From positions 1-64,000 of the forward strand of contig NZ_JRUD01000007.1 in assembly GCF_000802425.1 (NCBI RefSeq): 64,000 bases of DNA, read 5' to 3'. The notes below the pieces were generated by a model. It saw nothing but the letters and a program-made list of their open reading frames with translations, searched no databases and was not told where the DNA came from. The position numbers were made by a program, and so were the translations under genes. This DNA is from Pseudomonas flexibilis (GTDB lineage: Bacteria; Pseudomonadota; Gammaproteobacteria; Pseudomonadales; Pseudomonadaceae). Positions within the stretch are counted from its first letter, which is position 1, and every line of letters starts with the position of its first letter. Below, piece by piece: positions 18,907 through 28,302 of this stretch.

Positions 18907-19869
18907 TTACGTCTGGATGCCGTAATTCTCCGCCAACTGCGCCGCCACCATGGCCGTGGAATCCAGCAGGGTCAGCCGGCGCGCGGCCAGCTCGGCGGGA
19001 AGGCGGAACGGCGGCACCGTATCGCACAGGACGATGCCTTCGAACAGCGGGCTGTCCAGCAGCTCGGTGCCGCCGGTGAACAGCCCGTGCGCGGCGGCGG
19101 CGAACAGGCGCGAGGCGCCAGCCTCCTGGCAGGCCCGGGCGGCGCGCAGCAGGGTGCCGCCGGTACTGATCAGGTCGTCGATCACGATCGCCACCTTGCC
19201 GCGCACGTCGCCGACCAGCAGGGCGCCGGTGACCACATCGTTGGCCCGGTATTTCTCCATGTAGGCGCTGCCCACCGGCCGGCCGATGCGCCGCTGCAGG
19301 GCCTGGCGGAACAGTTCGGCGCGCTTGGCGCCGCCGGCGTCCGGCGACACGGACACCAGCTCGGCGTCGGCGGCCAGTGGGGCGAAGTGCTCGGCGAACA
19401 GCTCAGCGCTGGCCAGGTGCTGGGTGGGAATGCGGAAGGCGTTGTCGAAGGCCGCCAGGTTGTGGACTTCCAGGGCCATCAGCCGATCCACCCCACAGGC
19501 CTCGAACAGTCCCGCCAGGTAACGGGTGATGACCGGGTCCTGGTACTGGGTGCGGCGTTCCTTGCGGGCGTAGCACAGGTAGGGGGCGACCAGTTGCAGG
19601 TGGCGGGCGCCGGCGTCCTTCAGCGCGCCGCAGAAGAACAGCAGGCGGCACAGCTTGTCGTTGACGCTCTGGCGCTCGTCGCCGTAGAGGTTGTGCAGCA
19701 CCACGACGTCGCGGCGGTTGACCCGCTCCAGGGCGCGGGTCTTGTGTTCACCGTCCTCGAAGGTGCGTTCCTCGTGTTCGCCGAGGTCGCAACCGAGGTG
19801 TCGGGCGACCCGGCGGGCATAGTCCTGGCTGCCGTGCAGGGCGAAGATAAGCGGGCGTTCCGTAGACAT
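18907..19869 (-). CDS. Ribose-phosphate pyrophosphokinase family protein
   Basis: A 320-residue PRPP-synthetase-like protein. The PRPP loop VIVIDDLISTGGTL is intact, and the ribose-phosphate region SPDAGGAKRA and flexible-loop region YLCYARKERRTQYQDP are recognisable. It is diverged from housekeeping Prs, notably in the N-terminal ATP region (EERTFEDGEHKTRA). The start at 19869 has GGAGAGG close upstream; earlier in-frame ATGs at 19881 and 19902 lack one. Together with glycogen phosphorylase and a phosphoribosyltransferase in the same region, it hints at a salvage or pentose-phosphate function under stress. Confidence 0.85.
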   Translation of the reverse strand: MSTERPLIFALHGSQDYARRVARHLGCDLGEHEERTFEDGEHKTRALERVNRRDVVVLHNLYGDERQSVNDKLCRLLFFCGALKDAGARHLQLVAPYLCYARKERRTQYQDPVITRYLAGLFEACGVDRLMALEVHNLAAFDNAFRIPTQHLASAELFAEHFAPLAADAELVSVSPDAGGAKRAELFRQALQRRIGRPVGSAYMEKYRANDVVTGALLVGDVRGKVAIVIDDLISTGGTLLRAARACQEAGASRLFAAAAHGLFTGGTELLDSPLFEGIVLCDTVPPFRLPAELAARRLTLLDSTAMVAAQLAENYGIQT

Positions 19870-19895
19870 GTGCCTCTCCATGATCGGGCCTGGGT

Positions 19896-20933
19896 TCAGC
19901 ATTGCCGCTGGCGTGCCTGCGTCAAGCGCAGCGGCGGGAGCTCCAGGCTGACGCGCGCCAGGCGCAGCAGGCTGCGGGCCTGGCGAGCCTTGAGCCGGGC
20001 AATGCGTGGCTCGCTCTGGCGCTTGGCGCTGCCGGCCAGGGTGAAGGCGCGCAGCGCCGCTCGCAGGGCGAAGAACAGTGGCAGTGGCTGGCAGTCTTCG
20101 GCTTCGTCGCGCTGTGCCCGGTAGCGGGCCAGCAGCTGCTCGGCGTGCCTCGGCAACTGCCGGAAGTGCAGGTCCATGAGCACGAAGGAGAGGTCGTAGA
20201 GCACGTCGATGCAGTTCAGTCGCTCGCTGAACTCGATGCCGTCGAACAGCGTCGGCCGACCTTCGAACAGGCAGATGTTGGCCAGGCGCAGGTCGCCGTG
20301 GCAGCGCCGGACCCGGCCGTCGCGGCGCCGCTGTTCGAGGCAGTCGGCCTGGCGGTCGAGCGCCTGCAGGCTGGCGCGGTACAGGGCCTGTACCGGCGCG
20401 CTGGGCAGCAGGTCCGGATGGCCGAGCAGTTCCCGGTGGTTCTCCTCGATGGCCAGGCGGATGCCTTCGACACCGCCGTGCTCGGGCAGGCGGTCGGCGC
20501 TGTTGTGAAAGCGGGCGATTTCGGCACCGAGCTGTTCGGCCAGGTCCATCGCCAGCGTGCCGGCGCCGGCCATGCGGTCGAACAGGGCCTCCTGGGGAAA
20601 GCGGCGCATCACCACCACCCAGTCCAGTACGCTGCCGGGACCATCGAAGGCCAGGCGGCCATCGGCCTGGCGGGTAATGGCGCTCACCCCCAGGTACAGG
20701 GTTGGCGCGGTGCGGCGGTTCAGGGCCAGTTCCGCGCGGCAGGCACGGGCGCGGCTCGCCAGGCTGCGGAAGTCCAGCGAGGCGTAGGTCACCGCGCGCT
20801 TTAGCTTATAGGCCCGGTCGCCGTACAGGACGATCAGCGAGCCGTGGGTGTCGATGCGCTCGACGACGCCCGGCCCCGGGCCGTGGCTGCGCGGGTTGCA
20901 CAGGAAGTCGATGACCTCGCGTTGTCCATTCAT
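19896..20933 (-). CDS. Aminoglycoside-phosphotransferase-like kinase, COG2187 N-terminal half
   Basis: A 345-residue protein with a protein-kinase-like/APH fold. The catalytic loop is CHGDLRLANICLF, followed by the metal-binding DGIEFSERL. The typical opening with HGSLIVLYGDRAYKLKR provides the nucleotide Lys. Many COG2187 members are about 500 residues with an AAA-type kinase after this domain; here the protein stops at about residue 345, so that part is absent. The substrate is unknown. It lies 26 bases upstream of the PRPP-synthetase-like gene on the same strand and may be co-transcribed with it. Confidence 0.75.
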   Translation of the reverse strand: MNGQREVIDFLCNPRSHGPGPGVVERIDTHGSLIVLYGDRAYKLKRAVTYASLDFRSLASRARACRAELALNRRTAPTLYLGVSAITRQADGRLAFDGPGSVLDWVVVMRRFPQEALFDRMAGAGTLAMDLAEQLGAEIARFHNSADRLPEHGGVEGIRLAIEENHRELLGHPDLLPSAPVQALYRASLQALDRQADCLEQRRRDGRVRRCHGDLRLANICLFEGRPTLFDGIEFSERLNCIDVLYDLSFVLMDLHFRQLPRHAEQLLARYRAQRDEAEDCQPLPLFFALRAALRAFTLAGSAKRQSEPRIARLKARQARSLLRLARVSLELPPLRLTQARQRQC

Positions 20934-21077
20934 GCGTGTCGTCCGTCGTCAGCGCGACCCTGTGCAGCATGGGTGAAATCTCCGCCGGGCGGCCGCCATG
21001 ACGATCAACGGTTCGGGGTGGGCGCGGCTACAGTGAAAGGGCGGCCGCGCGGCCGGACTTCACGGAGGCTGCCCCCC

Positions 21078-21968
21078 ATGACCCAGTTCCAGCGCCTTCT
21101 GGTGATCGTCGATCCCCGGATGCGTCATTCCCCGGCGCTGCAGCGCGCGGCGGCCCTGGCCCGCGCGGGTGGCGCCACGCTGCATGTGGCCGCGCTGGTG
21201 GCGACCCCCGCGCTGGTGGCGCTGTTGCCCGCCGAGGTGCAGGCCAGGACCCGCGACGGCTACGCCGCGGAATGCCGCACGCGCCTGGAGGAACAGATCG
21301 AGCCGCTGCGCCGACAGGGGCTGACGATCACCCGCGAGGTGCTCTGTGTGTCCGACCTGCGGGCGGAAATCCTCCAGCACGTGGCCGAGCTGCAGCCGGA
21401 CCTGCTGATCAAGGATGTGCAGCACGAAGGCGAGCTGAAACGCACCTTCATCACTCCGCTGGACTGGCACCTGCTGCGCGAGTGCAGCGCACCCCTGCAT
21501 CTGGTTGCCGCCGGTGGTCATGCCCAGCCGCGCAAGGTGGTCGCGGCGGTCGACACCTCGCGGGAACAGGCCAGGGAAACCGGGCTGAACGAGCGCATCA
21601 TCGAGGCGGCCAACGCCCTGGCGATGCAAAGCGGCGCCGAGCTGCACCTGCTGCACACCTATGACCCGCTGCGCTACTACATGGCCGACGCCGGCGCGCC
21701 CAGCGAGTCCTGGAACGAGCTGCGCGACATCGCCCAGCAGGACTTCCAGGCGTTCGCCCAGGTACAGGGGGTTCCCGAGGATCGCCGGCATTTCCTGCTC
21801 GGCCCGCCGACCATGACCCTCGCCGAGTTCGCCCGCGAACAGCAGGTGGACGTGCTGGTGATGGGGCGCGTGCAGCGCAAGGGCCTGGACAGGCTGGTCG
21901 GCAGCACCACCGAGCACGCGCTTTACCAGGTGCCTTGCAGCATCCTGGCCATCGCTCCGGGCGGCTGA
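21078..21968 (+). CDS. Tandem universal stress protein
   Basis: A 296-residue protein with two Usp domains (about 1-140 and 150-296), the UspE arrangement. The ATP-binding G-rich motif is visible in the second half (VMGRVQRKGLDRLVGSTTEHALYQ, the G-2x-G-9x-G(S/T)-type pattern). The ATG at 21078 follows CACGGAGG. It stands 2 bases before the formate dehydrogenase start, so it heads that operon. A similar tandem Usp follows the operon at 25893. Such proteins are often induced by oxygen limitation in pseudomonads; no clear Anr box was seen upstream. Confidence 0.9.
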   Translation: MTQFQRLLVIVDPRMRHSPALQRAAALARAGGATLHVAALVATPALVALLPAEVQARTRDGYAAECRTRLEEQIEPLRRQGLTITREVLCVSDLRAEILQHVAELQPDLLIKDVQHEGELKRTFITPLDWHLLRECSAPLHLVAAGGHAQPRKVVAAVDTSREQARETGLNERIIEAANALAMQSGAELHLLHTYDPLRYYMADAGAPSESWNELRDIAQQDFQAFAQVQGVPEDRRHFLLGPPTMTLAEFAREQQVDVLVMGRVQRKGLDRLVGSTTEHALYQVPCSILAIAPGG

Positions 21969-21970
21969 AC

Positions 21971-23969
21971 ATGCACGTGGTGCCGAGCATCTGCACCTTC
22001 TGTGGCGTCGGCTGCGGTCTGGGGCTGCGCGTGGAGGAGGGCCGGGTCATTGGCGTCGAGCCGCAACCCGGACATCCGGTCAGCGAAGGTCAGCTGTGCG
22101 CCAAGGGCTGGGCGTGCAGCTTCGCCGTCGAGCCCGCCGGGCGCCTGCGCGAGCCACTGGTTCGGGAAAACGGCCGCCTGCGCCCGGCCAGTTGGGAGGA
22201 GGCGCTGGCGCGAACCGCCGAAGGCTTCCAGCTGGCGCTGGACGAACTGGGGCCGGCCGGCGTCGGGGTGATCAGCTGCGCCCATGCCAGCAATGAGGAC
22301 AATTACGCGGCGCAGAAATTTGCCCGCGCGGTGCTGGGCACCCACAACATCGACCATTGCGCGCGCATCTGCCACAGCCCGTCGGTGGCCGGCCTGGGAC
22401 GCACCCTGGGCTCCGGGGCGATGAGTGGCGGCATCGCCGACATCGACCAGGCCGACCTGCTGCTGGTGATCGGCGCCGACGTCACCGAGAACCACGCCAT
22501 GATCGGCGCGCGCATGCTGCGCGCCCAGGCGCGCGGCGCCACGCTGATCGTCGTCGATCCGCGCCGCACTCGCCTGGCACACCTGGCGGATATCCACCTG
22601 CAGCTTCGCCTGGGCAGCAATATCGCGCTGCTCAACGGCCTGCTGCATATCATCCTCGCCAAGGGTTGGGAGGATCGCGCCTTCCTCGCCGCGCGCTGCG
22701 AAGGCGAGGCCGCGCTGCGCAATCACCTGGCCAACTTCGATCTGGCGCAGTGCTGTGCGCAGACCGGCCTGACGCTGGCCGAGCTGGAGCGGGTGGCCTA
22801 CGCGTTCAGCCACGCCCGCGCCGCCTTCACCGCCTACGGCATGGGCATTACCCAGTTCCAGAGCGGTACCAACAACGTCATCGCGGTCTCCAACCTGGTT
22901 CTGGCCTGCGGCCAGATCGGTCGGCCGGGTACCGGCATCAACCCGCTGCGCGGGCAGAACAACGTGCAGGGCGCCTGTGACATGGGCTGCCTGCCGGATG
23001 TCTATCCCGGCTACCAGCCGGCTGCCGACCCTGCCGTGCAGGCGCGCTTCTCCGTCGCCTGGGGCCGTCCGGCACCCGCCTTGCCGGGGTTGACCTCGCT
23101 GGCCATGAGCGAGGCGGCGCGGCGCGGCCAGCTGCGCGCGCTGATGGTGATGGGCGAGGAGCTGGTGGTGACCGACCCGGACCAGAACCAGCTGTTGCGC
23201 GCGCTGCAGGCTCTGGATTTCCTGGTGGTGGTGGAGCTGCGCCTGAGCGAGACCGCCCGGCTCGCCGACGTGGTGCTGCCGGCCGCCGCCTTCACCGAGA
23301 AGGATGGCACCTTCACCAACTGCGAGCGCCGCGTGCAGCGCATTCGCCAAGCCGTGGCGCCGCCCGGCACGGCGCGCGCCGACTGGCGGATCCTGTCCGC
23401 GCTGGCGGCGTGCATGGGCTATTCCGGCATGGACTGGCCGGACGCCGAGGCGGTCTTCGCCGAGATGACGGCGCTCACCCCGCTTTTCTCCGCCATGGAT
23501 TATCCGGCGCCCGCGCGGGCGCGGGCGCCTGCTGCCGGTCAGCCAGGTGGCGCTCGACGAGGTGCCGGATGCCGAGTATCCCTTCGCCTTCACCACGCAT
23601 CGCCTGCACTTCCACTACGGTGGCGGCGCGATGACCCGGCAGTCGCCGCTGCTGGAGCGGGAGACGCCGCTGGCGCTGCTGTTCATGCACCCGGACGATG
23701 GCGTGGCGCTGGGCCTGAACGAGCGCCAGGCGGTGCGCGTGCGCTCGCGACGTGGCCGGCTGGAGACCCGGGTACACCTGACCGACGACGTGCCGCCGGG
23801 CACCCTGGCCATGCCGTATCACTTTCGCGAGGCGCCGTGCAACCAGCTGACCAATCCGGCCCAGGACCCGATCAGCCGCATGCCGGAGCTCAAGGCCTGC
23901 GCCGTGGCGGTGGAACCGCTGGCGCCGGGTGTGACTCCACGAACGACGGAACGCCATGGACGCCGTTGA
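21971..23969 (+). pseudogene. Formate dehydrogenase H-like catalytic subunit, frameshifted
   Basis: A molybdopterin oxidoreductase of about 665 residues if read across one frameshift. It has the [4Fe-4S] motif CTFCGVGCG with the fourth Cys in QLCAKGW, then HCARICHSP, where Cys replaces the selenocysteine of E. coli FdhF. MoCo-binding segments follow (DQADLLLVIGADVTENH, YGMGITQFQSGTNNV). The frame changes in the GC repeat at about 23506-23529; the C-terminal molybdopterin dinucleotide domain continues in the next frame from LLPVSQVALDEVPDAEYPF to 23969. The stop overlaps the next gene by 14 bases. The defect may be real or a base-call error in the repeat. Confidence 0.85.
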
Positions 23970-24966
23970 ACTCGACCGTCCGGAGCGGCTGCGCGACTGG
24001 CTGGCGCGCAAGCGCACCGTCCATGAGGTGCGTGCCGACGGGCAGGGCGGTTGGCACTGGCAGGCGCTGGCGGCGGACGATGCCGCCCCGTTCGATCCAC
24101 CGTCCGTGCTGCCGCCGTTCTCCGCCAAGGGCTTCTTCTTCGCCGAGCGCGAGCAGTTGTTTCGCTTCGACGGCGGGCAGTTCCTCGGCCTGATGCCCGA
24201 GGTCGAGCCGCAGGTGCTGTTCGGCCTGCATGCCTGCGATTTGCGGGCGGTCGCCTACCAGGACCAGTTCTTCGCCGCCGATCCCCATTACCAGGCCCGC
24301 CGCCGGGCCAGTCTGCTGGTTGCGCTGGAGTGCCGGCACAGCTGCGCGGGCGGTTTCTGCAGCCTGGTCGGCAGCGGACCCCGGGTGCATGACGGCGACG
24401 CCGATCTGATCCTGCTGCCGCTGTCGCAAGGCTGGCGGTTGCTGGTCGTATCCGCCGCTGGCGCCGAGGCGCTGCGTGGCTTCGCTGTGCCGGTGGCGCC
24501 GGACGACGGCGAGGCGGAGCGCCAGGAAAATGCCCGGCGGGTGGCGGCCGAGCAGGGCCCGCAGACGGAGGTGGCGCGGGGCATCCAGGCGCTGCACGCC
24601 GGGCGCATCACCGAGGAGGCCTGGGAGGCGGTGGGCCTGCGCTGCCTCGGTTGCTCCGGCTGCACCACGGTCTGCCCGACCTGTTCCTGCTTCGCCCCGC
24701 TGGACGTGGCGGACGAGGAGCGCGGCGTCGCGCGCGAGCGGGTCTGGGATTCCTGTCTGTACGAGGCGTTCCAGCGCGAGGCCAGCGGGCACAACCCCAC
24801 CGCCAGCGCCGGGCAGCGCGTGCGGCGCTTCTGGTATCACAAGTTCGGCGAGGCGTTTCGCGAGCAGTTCGACGCCTATGGCTGCGTGGGTTGCGGGCGC
24901 TGCGACCGGGTCTGTCCGGGTGGCATCGGCGTGCACGGCGTCATGGGCCGGGTGGCGAAGCCATGA
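23956..24966 (+). CDS. HydB/AsrA-like iron-sulfur subunit (4Fe-4S dicluster)
   Basis: A 336-residue subunit like the beta subunit of sulfhydrogenase and anaerobic sulfite reductase A. The N-terminal part shows GLHACDLRAVAYQDQFF and ECRHSCAGGFCSLVGSGP, as in those families. The C-terminal part carries two ferredoxin motifs, CLGCSGCTTVCPTC and CVGCGRCDRVCPGG. It should pass electrons between the formate dehydrogenase subunit and the flavin subunit encoded next. It overlaps both neighbours by a few bases, a tight operon. The gene itself appears intact. Confidence 0.85.
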   Translation: MDAVELDRPERLRDWLARKRTVHEVRADGQGGWHWQALAADDAAPFDPPSVLPPFSAKGFFFAEREQLFRFDGGQFLGLMPEVEPQVLFGLHACDLRAVAYQDQFFAADPHYQARRRASLLVALECRHSCAGGFCSLVGSGPRVHDGDADLILLPLSQGWRLLVVSAAGAEALRGFAVPVAPDDGEAERQENARRVAAEQGPQTEVARGIQALHAGRITEEAWEAVGLRCLGCSGCTTVCPTCSCFAPLDVADEERGVARERVWDSCLYEAFQREASGHNPTASAGQRVRRFWYHKFGEAFREQFDAYGCVGCGRCDRVCPGGIGVHGVMGRVAKP

Positions 24967-25805
24967 TCGACGCGACGCCCCGCCGGTTGTGGCTTGAGCA
25001 GCACTACGCGGATGGCGAGGACGCCCGCCACTTCACCTTTCGCCTGGACGCTCCACACGCCGGCGATGGCGCCGTGCGCCCCGGGCAGTTCTTCATGCTC
25101 TGCGTGCCCGGCGTCGGTGAGGCGCCGTTCACCTATGTACGGCCCCCGGATCCGGACGGCAGCTTCAGCGCGCTGGTGCGCCGGATGGGGCGGGTAACCG
25201 ATGCGCTGTTCGCCTGCGCGCCGGGTGCGCTGCTGGGCTATCGCGGCCCGTTCGGCCACGGCTGGCCGCATGACCTGCCGGCGGGTAGCCGGGTGCTGGC
25301 GGTGGCGGGGGGATGCGGCCTGGCACCCCTGGCCAGCATGATCGAGGACGCCTGCGCGCCGGACGCGCCCTGACGTTTGACGCTGTTGTACGGCGCTCGC
25401 CATGCCGCCGCCCAGGTGCTGGGCCGGGAACGGGCGCGCTGGCGCAACCTGCTGCCGCTGTTCGAGAGCTTCGATCAACCACCCCCCGGCCAGCGACCCG
25501 GTACGCCCCTGGACCAGCTTGATCGCGTGTTCGCCGCAGGCGGCGTGGACGCGCTGCTGTGTTGCGGCCCGGAACCGCTGATGTTGGCCAGCGCGCGCGA
25601 ATGCCTGCGGCGCGGCCTGCCCGCCGAGCGCATCTGGCTGTCGCTGGAGCGGCGCATGCACTGCGCCGATGGCCTGTGCGGACATTGCTATCTGGGTGCG
25701 AGTTACGTCTGTCGTGACGGTCCCACCTACCGCTATGACCATTACCTGCGCCTGCTGCGGGGGAGTGGCGCCGACGCCCTGCCGGCGGCGCCCGGCTACT
25801 GCTAG
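24963..25805 (+). pseudogene. HydG/AsrB-like FAD/NAD(P)-binding reductase subunit, interrupted by TGA
   Basis: A ferredoxin-reductase-type subunit of about 280 codons. The N-terminal FAD domain is followed by an NAD domain with VAVAGGCGLAPLASMI and CCGPEPLM, and by a C-terminal [2Fe-2S] Cys cluster (MHCADGLCGHCYLG). An in-frame TGA at 25371-25373 splits it. Removing six bases (TGACGT) would restore DAPLTLLYGAR, so a 6-bp insertion resembling a TGACG duplication is the simplest cause. A TTG at 25377 could restart translation, but the enzyme would then be in two pieces. It would have donated or accepted NAD(P)H electrons for the formate dehydrogenase. Confidence 0.8.
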
Positions 25806-25892
25806 CAGCGCGTGACCGGCGGCGCGGGACGCACGGGTATTCGCACCTATGCTCACAGCAGTGCCGCGGGCGAAAAAAAGGGAGGAATTGCC

Positions 25893-26798
25893 ATGGGCCA
25901 CTATCAGCGACTGTTGACTCTCGCCGATCTGCGTCAGCGCCATTCCCCGGCCTTGCAACGGGCTGCCGTGCTGGCCAGGGAGAGCGATGCAGGCCTGCAT
26001 GTGCTGGCCTGCATCGAGCCGCCGTGGTCCTGGCCGCTGTTGGAGCATGACGTGCGCAGCAAGGCGCAGGACGGCTTTGTCCTGGAGGCCAGGCAGCATC
26101 TGGAAGCCCAGATCGAATCTCTGCGCCACCAGGGGTTGAATGTCACGGCGGAGGTGGTGTGGACGGCCGACCCGCATGCCGAGATCCTGCGTTATGTGGA
26201 GGAAATGCAGCCGGACGTGCTGGTCAAGGATGTCGAGCGGGTCGGTGAACTCCGTCGAACCTTCACCACGCCGCTCGACTGGCAATTGCTGCGTGACTGC
26301 GCGGTGCCCCTGCATCTGGTGGGCGAGGGCGGGCACGCGCATCCCCGGCGGATCGCGGCGGCGGTGGATACCGGGGGGGACAAGGCCCCTGACAGCCCGC
26401 TGAACCGGCGCATCGTCGAGGCGGCCAATACCCTGGCGCTGCAGTGCGATGCCGAGCTGCATCTGGTGCACGCCTTCGATCCGATGGCGGTGTTCCTGGG
26501 CGACTTCAGCGGTTTCAGCGCCTCGTGGGCCGACCTTGCGGGCGACCTGCAGGCCAGCGAGCGCAGCGATTTCCTGCACTTCGCCGACGCGTGCGGCGTG
26601 CCGCAGGATCGTCGCCATTTCCTGCTCGGCCCCCCCACCCTGATGCTCGCCGGATTCGCGCGGGATGTCGGCATCGACGTGTTGGTCATGGGGCGTATCC
26701 AGCGGCGGGGGCTGGAGCGGTATGTCGGCAGCACCACCGAGCACCTGCTCTACCAGATGCCCGGCAGCCTGTTGGCGATTCGTCCGGAAAACACCTGA
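25893..26798 (+). CDS. Tandem universal stress protein, second copy
   Basis: A 301-residue two-domain Usp, clearly paralogous to the one at 21078: both start with HYQRLL/QFQRLL-type strands, share LRQRHSPALQRAA and end in VLVMGRIQRRGLERYVGSTTEHLLYQ. The ATG at 25893 follows GGGAGGAATTGCC. It stands after the broken formate dehydrogenase operon and 17 bases before an alpha/beta hydrolase. The copies may come from a duplication around the operon; the second is otherwise intact. Confidence 0.9.
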   Translation: MGHYQRLLTLADLRQRHSPALQRAAVLARESDAGLHVLACIEPPWSWPLLEHDVRSKAQDGFVLEARQHLEAQIESLRHQGLNVTAEVVWTADPHAEILRYVEEMQPDVLVKDVERVGELRRTFTTPLDWQLLRDCAVPLHLVGEGGHAHPRRIAAAVDTGGDKAPDSPLNRRIVEAANTLALQCDAELHLVHAFDPMAVFLGDFSGFSASWADLAGDLQASERSDFLHFADACGVPQDRRHFLLGPPTLMLAGFARDVGIDVLVMGRIQRRGLERYVGSTTEHLLYQMPGSLLAIRPENT

Positions 26799-26815
26799 AG
26801 TAGCGAGGAGGGCCC

Positions 26816-27475
26816 ATGCACACCCTGGAACCGATGTCCCTGTTCCTGACCCTTGACGACGCCGGCCTGGCGGCCGACCTGCTGCGGCCGCCCGAGGCGC
26901 GCGGCTTGGTGGTGTTCGTGCATGGCAGCGGCAGTGGCCGGCGCAGCCCGCGCAACCAGCAGGTGGCGCGTACCTTTGCCAGGCGGGGCCTGGCGACGCT
27001 GCTGTTCGATCTGCTCACCGAGGACGAACAGCGCATCGATGCGCTGACGCGCCGCCTGCGCTTCGACATTCCGCTGCTGGCGCGGCGCATCGTCGGGGTG
27101 ATCGACTGGCTGGAGCGGGACCCGGAATTGGCCATGCTACCGCTCGGCCTGTTTAGCGCCAGCACCGGCGCAGCCGCCGCACTGATCGCCGCCGCACAGC
27201 GGCCGCACGTAGTGCGTGCCGTGGTGTCGCGGGGCGGACGGACCGACCTGGCCCGCGAATCGCTGGATGGCGTGGCGGCGCCCACCCTGCAGATCGTGGG
27301 TGAGCTCGATCACGAGGTGCTGTCGCTCAATCGCGAGATCGCCCACCACCTGCATTGCGTCCAGCAGGTGACCGTGGTGGCGGGTGCTACCCACCTGTTC
27401 GAGGAAGCGGGCGCCCTGGAGGAAGTGGCGCAACATGCCGGCGACTGGTTCGAACGCTTCCTGGTGGCCAGCTAG
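26816..27475 (+). CDS. Alpha/beta hydrolase, dienelactone-hydrolase type
   Basis: A 219-residue cytoplasmic hydrolase. The oxyanion region is VVFVHGSGSGRRSPRN, the nucleophile Ser is in FSASTG (the usual first Gly of GxSxG is Ser here), the acid is in IVGELDHEVL and the His in AGATHLFEE. Relatives of this kind often sit beside phosphoribosyltransferases and stress genes in pseudomonads. The RBS is GAGGAGGG. The substrate is unknown. It closes the Usp transcript; the 270 bases after it contain regulatory signals for the ECF operon. Confidence 0.85.
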   Translation: MHTLEPMSLFLTLDDAGLAADLLRPPEARGLVVFVHGSGSGRRSPRNQQVARTFARRGLATLLFDLLTEDEQRIDALTRRLRFDIPLLARRIVGVIDWLERDPELAMLPLGLFSASTGAAAALIAAAQRPHVVRAVVSRGGRTDLARESLDGVAAPTLQIVGELDHEVLSLNREIAHHLHCVQQVTVVAGATHLFEEAGALEEVAQHAGDWFERFLVAS

Positions 27476-27686
27476 CCGTGTGGAGCCAGCAGGCCACGCC
27501 TGCACCCTGCAGTCAGCAGAGTCCGACATGCAGGCGTTCCTGAAGCCGGCGCCGGCTCTGTTACGGGTCGCGGCGTTCCTTCGCCGGCCGTTCCAGGCGC
27601 GCTGGCTTAACCGAGGCTGAATGGCGATTTTTCTTGATCGCGATCCAGTGTTCCGTGCGCCGTGCTGGGTAACCCTGACGACGTCC

Positions 27687-27716
27687 GGGAACCTTTTTAC
27701 CGCTGTGTTCGTTAAC
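27687..27716 (+). promoter_or_regulatory. Predicted ECF sigma promoter (autoregulatory)
   Basis: GGGAACC, then 16 bases, then CGTTAAC, ending 28 bases before the sigma factor ATG. This is the GGAAC...CGTT form of ECF promoters. The same -35, T-run and 16-base spacer recur at 29138-29167. Confidence 0.65.
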
Positions 27717-27744
27717 GCCCGGCAACTTCCGATCCGGGCAGGGC

Positions 27745-28302
27745 ATGAAACACACGGATGAAGAACTGATCAAGCAGGCCCAGGCCGGCAACCCGCATGC
27801 CTTCGGCCTGCTGGTACGTCGTCACCAGGCGTGGGTGCTGCGCTTTGTGCGACGGCTGCCAGGCACGCCGGCTGACGCGCCAGACATCGCCCAGGAAACC
27901 TTCCTCAAGGCCTGGCAGGCAATCGCCCGCTGGCGACCCGAAGCGCGCTTTCGCACCTGGCTGCTGCAGATTGCTCGTAATACCACCCGTGATGAGTGGC
28001 GTCGGCAGCTGCGCCAACCTTCCGAGCCGTTCGAAGTTGAACAGCATGTGGATCCGTCTCCATCGCCGGTTCGGCGGCTGGAGCTGGATCGCCGCCTGCG
28101 CCAGTTGGAACGGCTTCTCGAACGCCTTCCGGCCGAGCAGCGGGTGATCCTGCTGTTGCGAGAGCAGGAGGGGCTGTCGTACGCCGAGCTGTCGAATCTG
28201 CTGGGCATTCCGCCCGGTACGGTGAAGTCGCGGCTGGCCAGGGCCCGCGAGGGGCTGCTGGAGCACTATCGACTGGAAGGAGGAGAGCACCTGCATGACT
28301 GA
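27745..28302 (+). CDS. ECF-family RNA polymerase sigma factor
   Basis: A 185-residue group IV sigma factor. Region 2 is at about 20-90 (LVRRHQAWVLRFVRRL, DIAQETFLKAWQAI, FRTWLLQIARN), and region 4 at about 125-180 (LPAEQRVILLLREQEGLSYAELSNLLGIPPGTVKSRLARAREGL). No other domain is present. It overlaps the anti-sigma gene by 8 bases and has a matching ECF promoter 28 bases upstream, so it probably activates itself. The downstream CpxP-like sensor suggests metal or envelope stress as the signal. Confidence 0.9.
   Translation: MKHTDEELIKQAQAGNPHAFGLLVRRHQAWVLRFVRRLPGTPADAPDIAQETFLKAWQAIARWRPEARFRTWLLQIARNTTRDEWRRQLRQPSEPFEVEQHVDPSPSPVRRLELDRRLRQLERLLERLPAEQRVILLLREQEGLSYAELSNLLGIPPGTVKSRLARAREGLLEHYRLEGGEHLHD

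Noticed and set aside
25371..25373. In-frame TGA read as selenocysteine
   Set aside because: It is not at a redox-active position, no SECIS-like hairpin was seen right after it, and the formate dehydrogenase subunit itself uses Cys at the Sec position.
27606..27622. CTTAAC-N5-CTGAAT as a third copy of the response-regulator operator
   Set aside because: Half sites differ from the other two copies, and no promoter is placed suitably.
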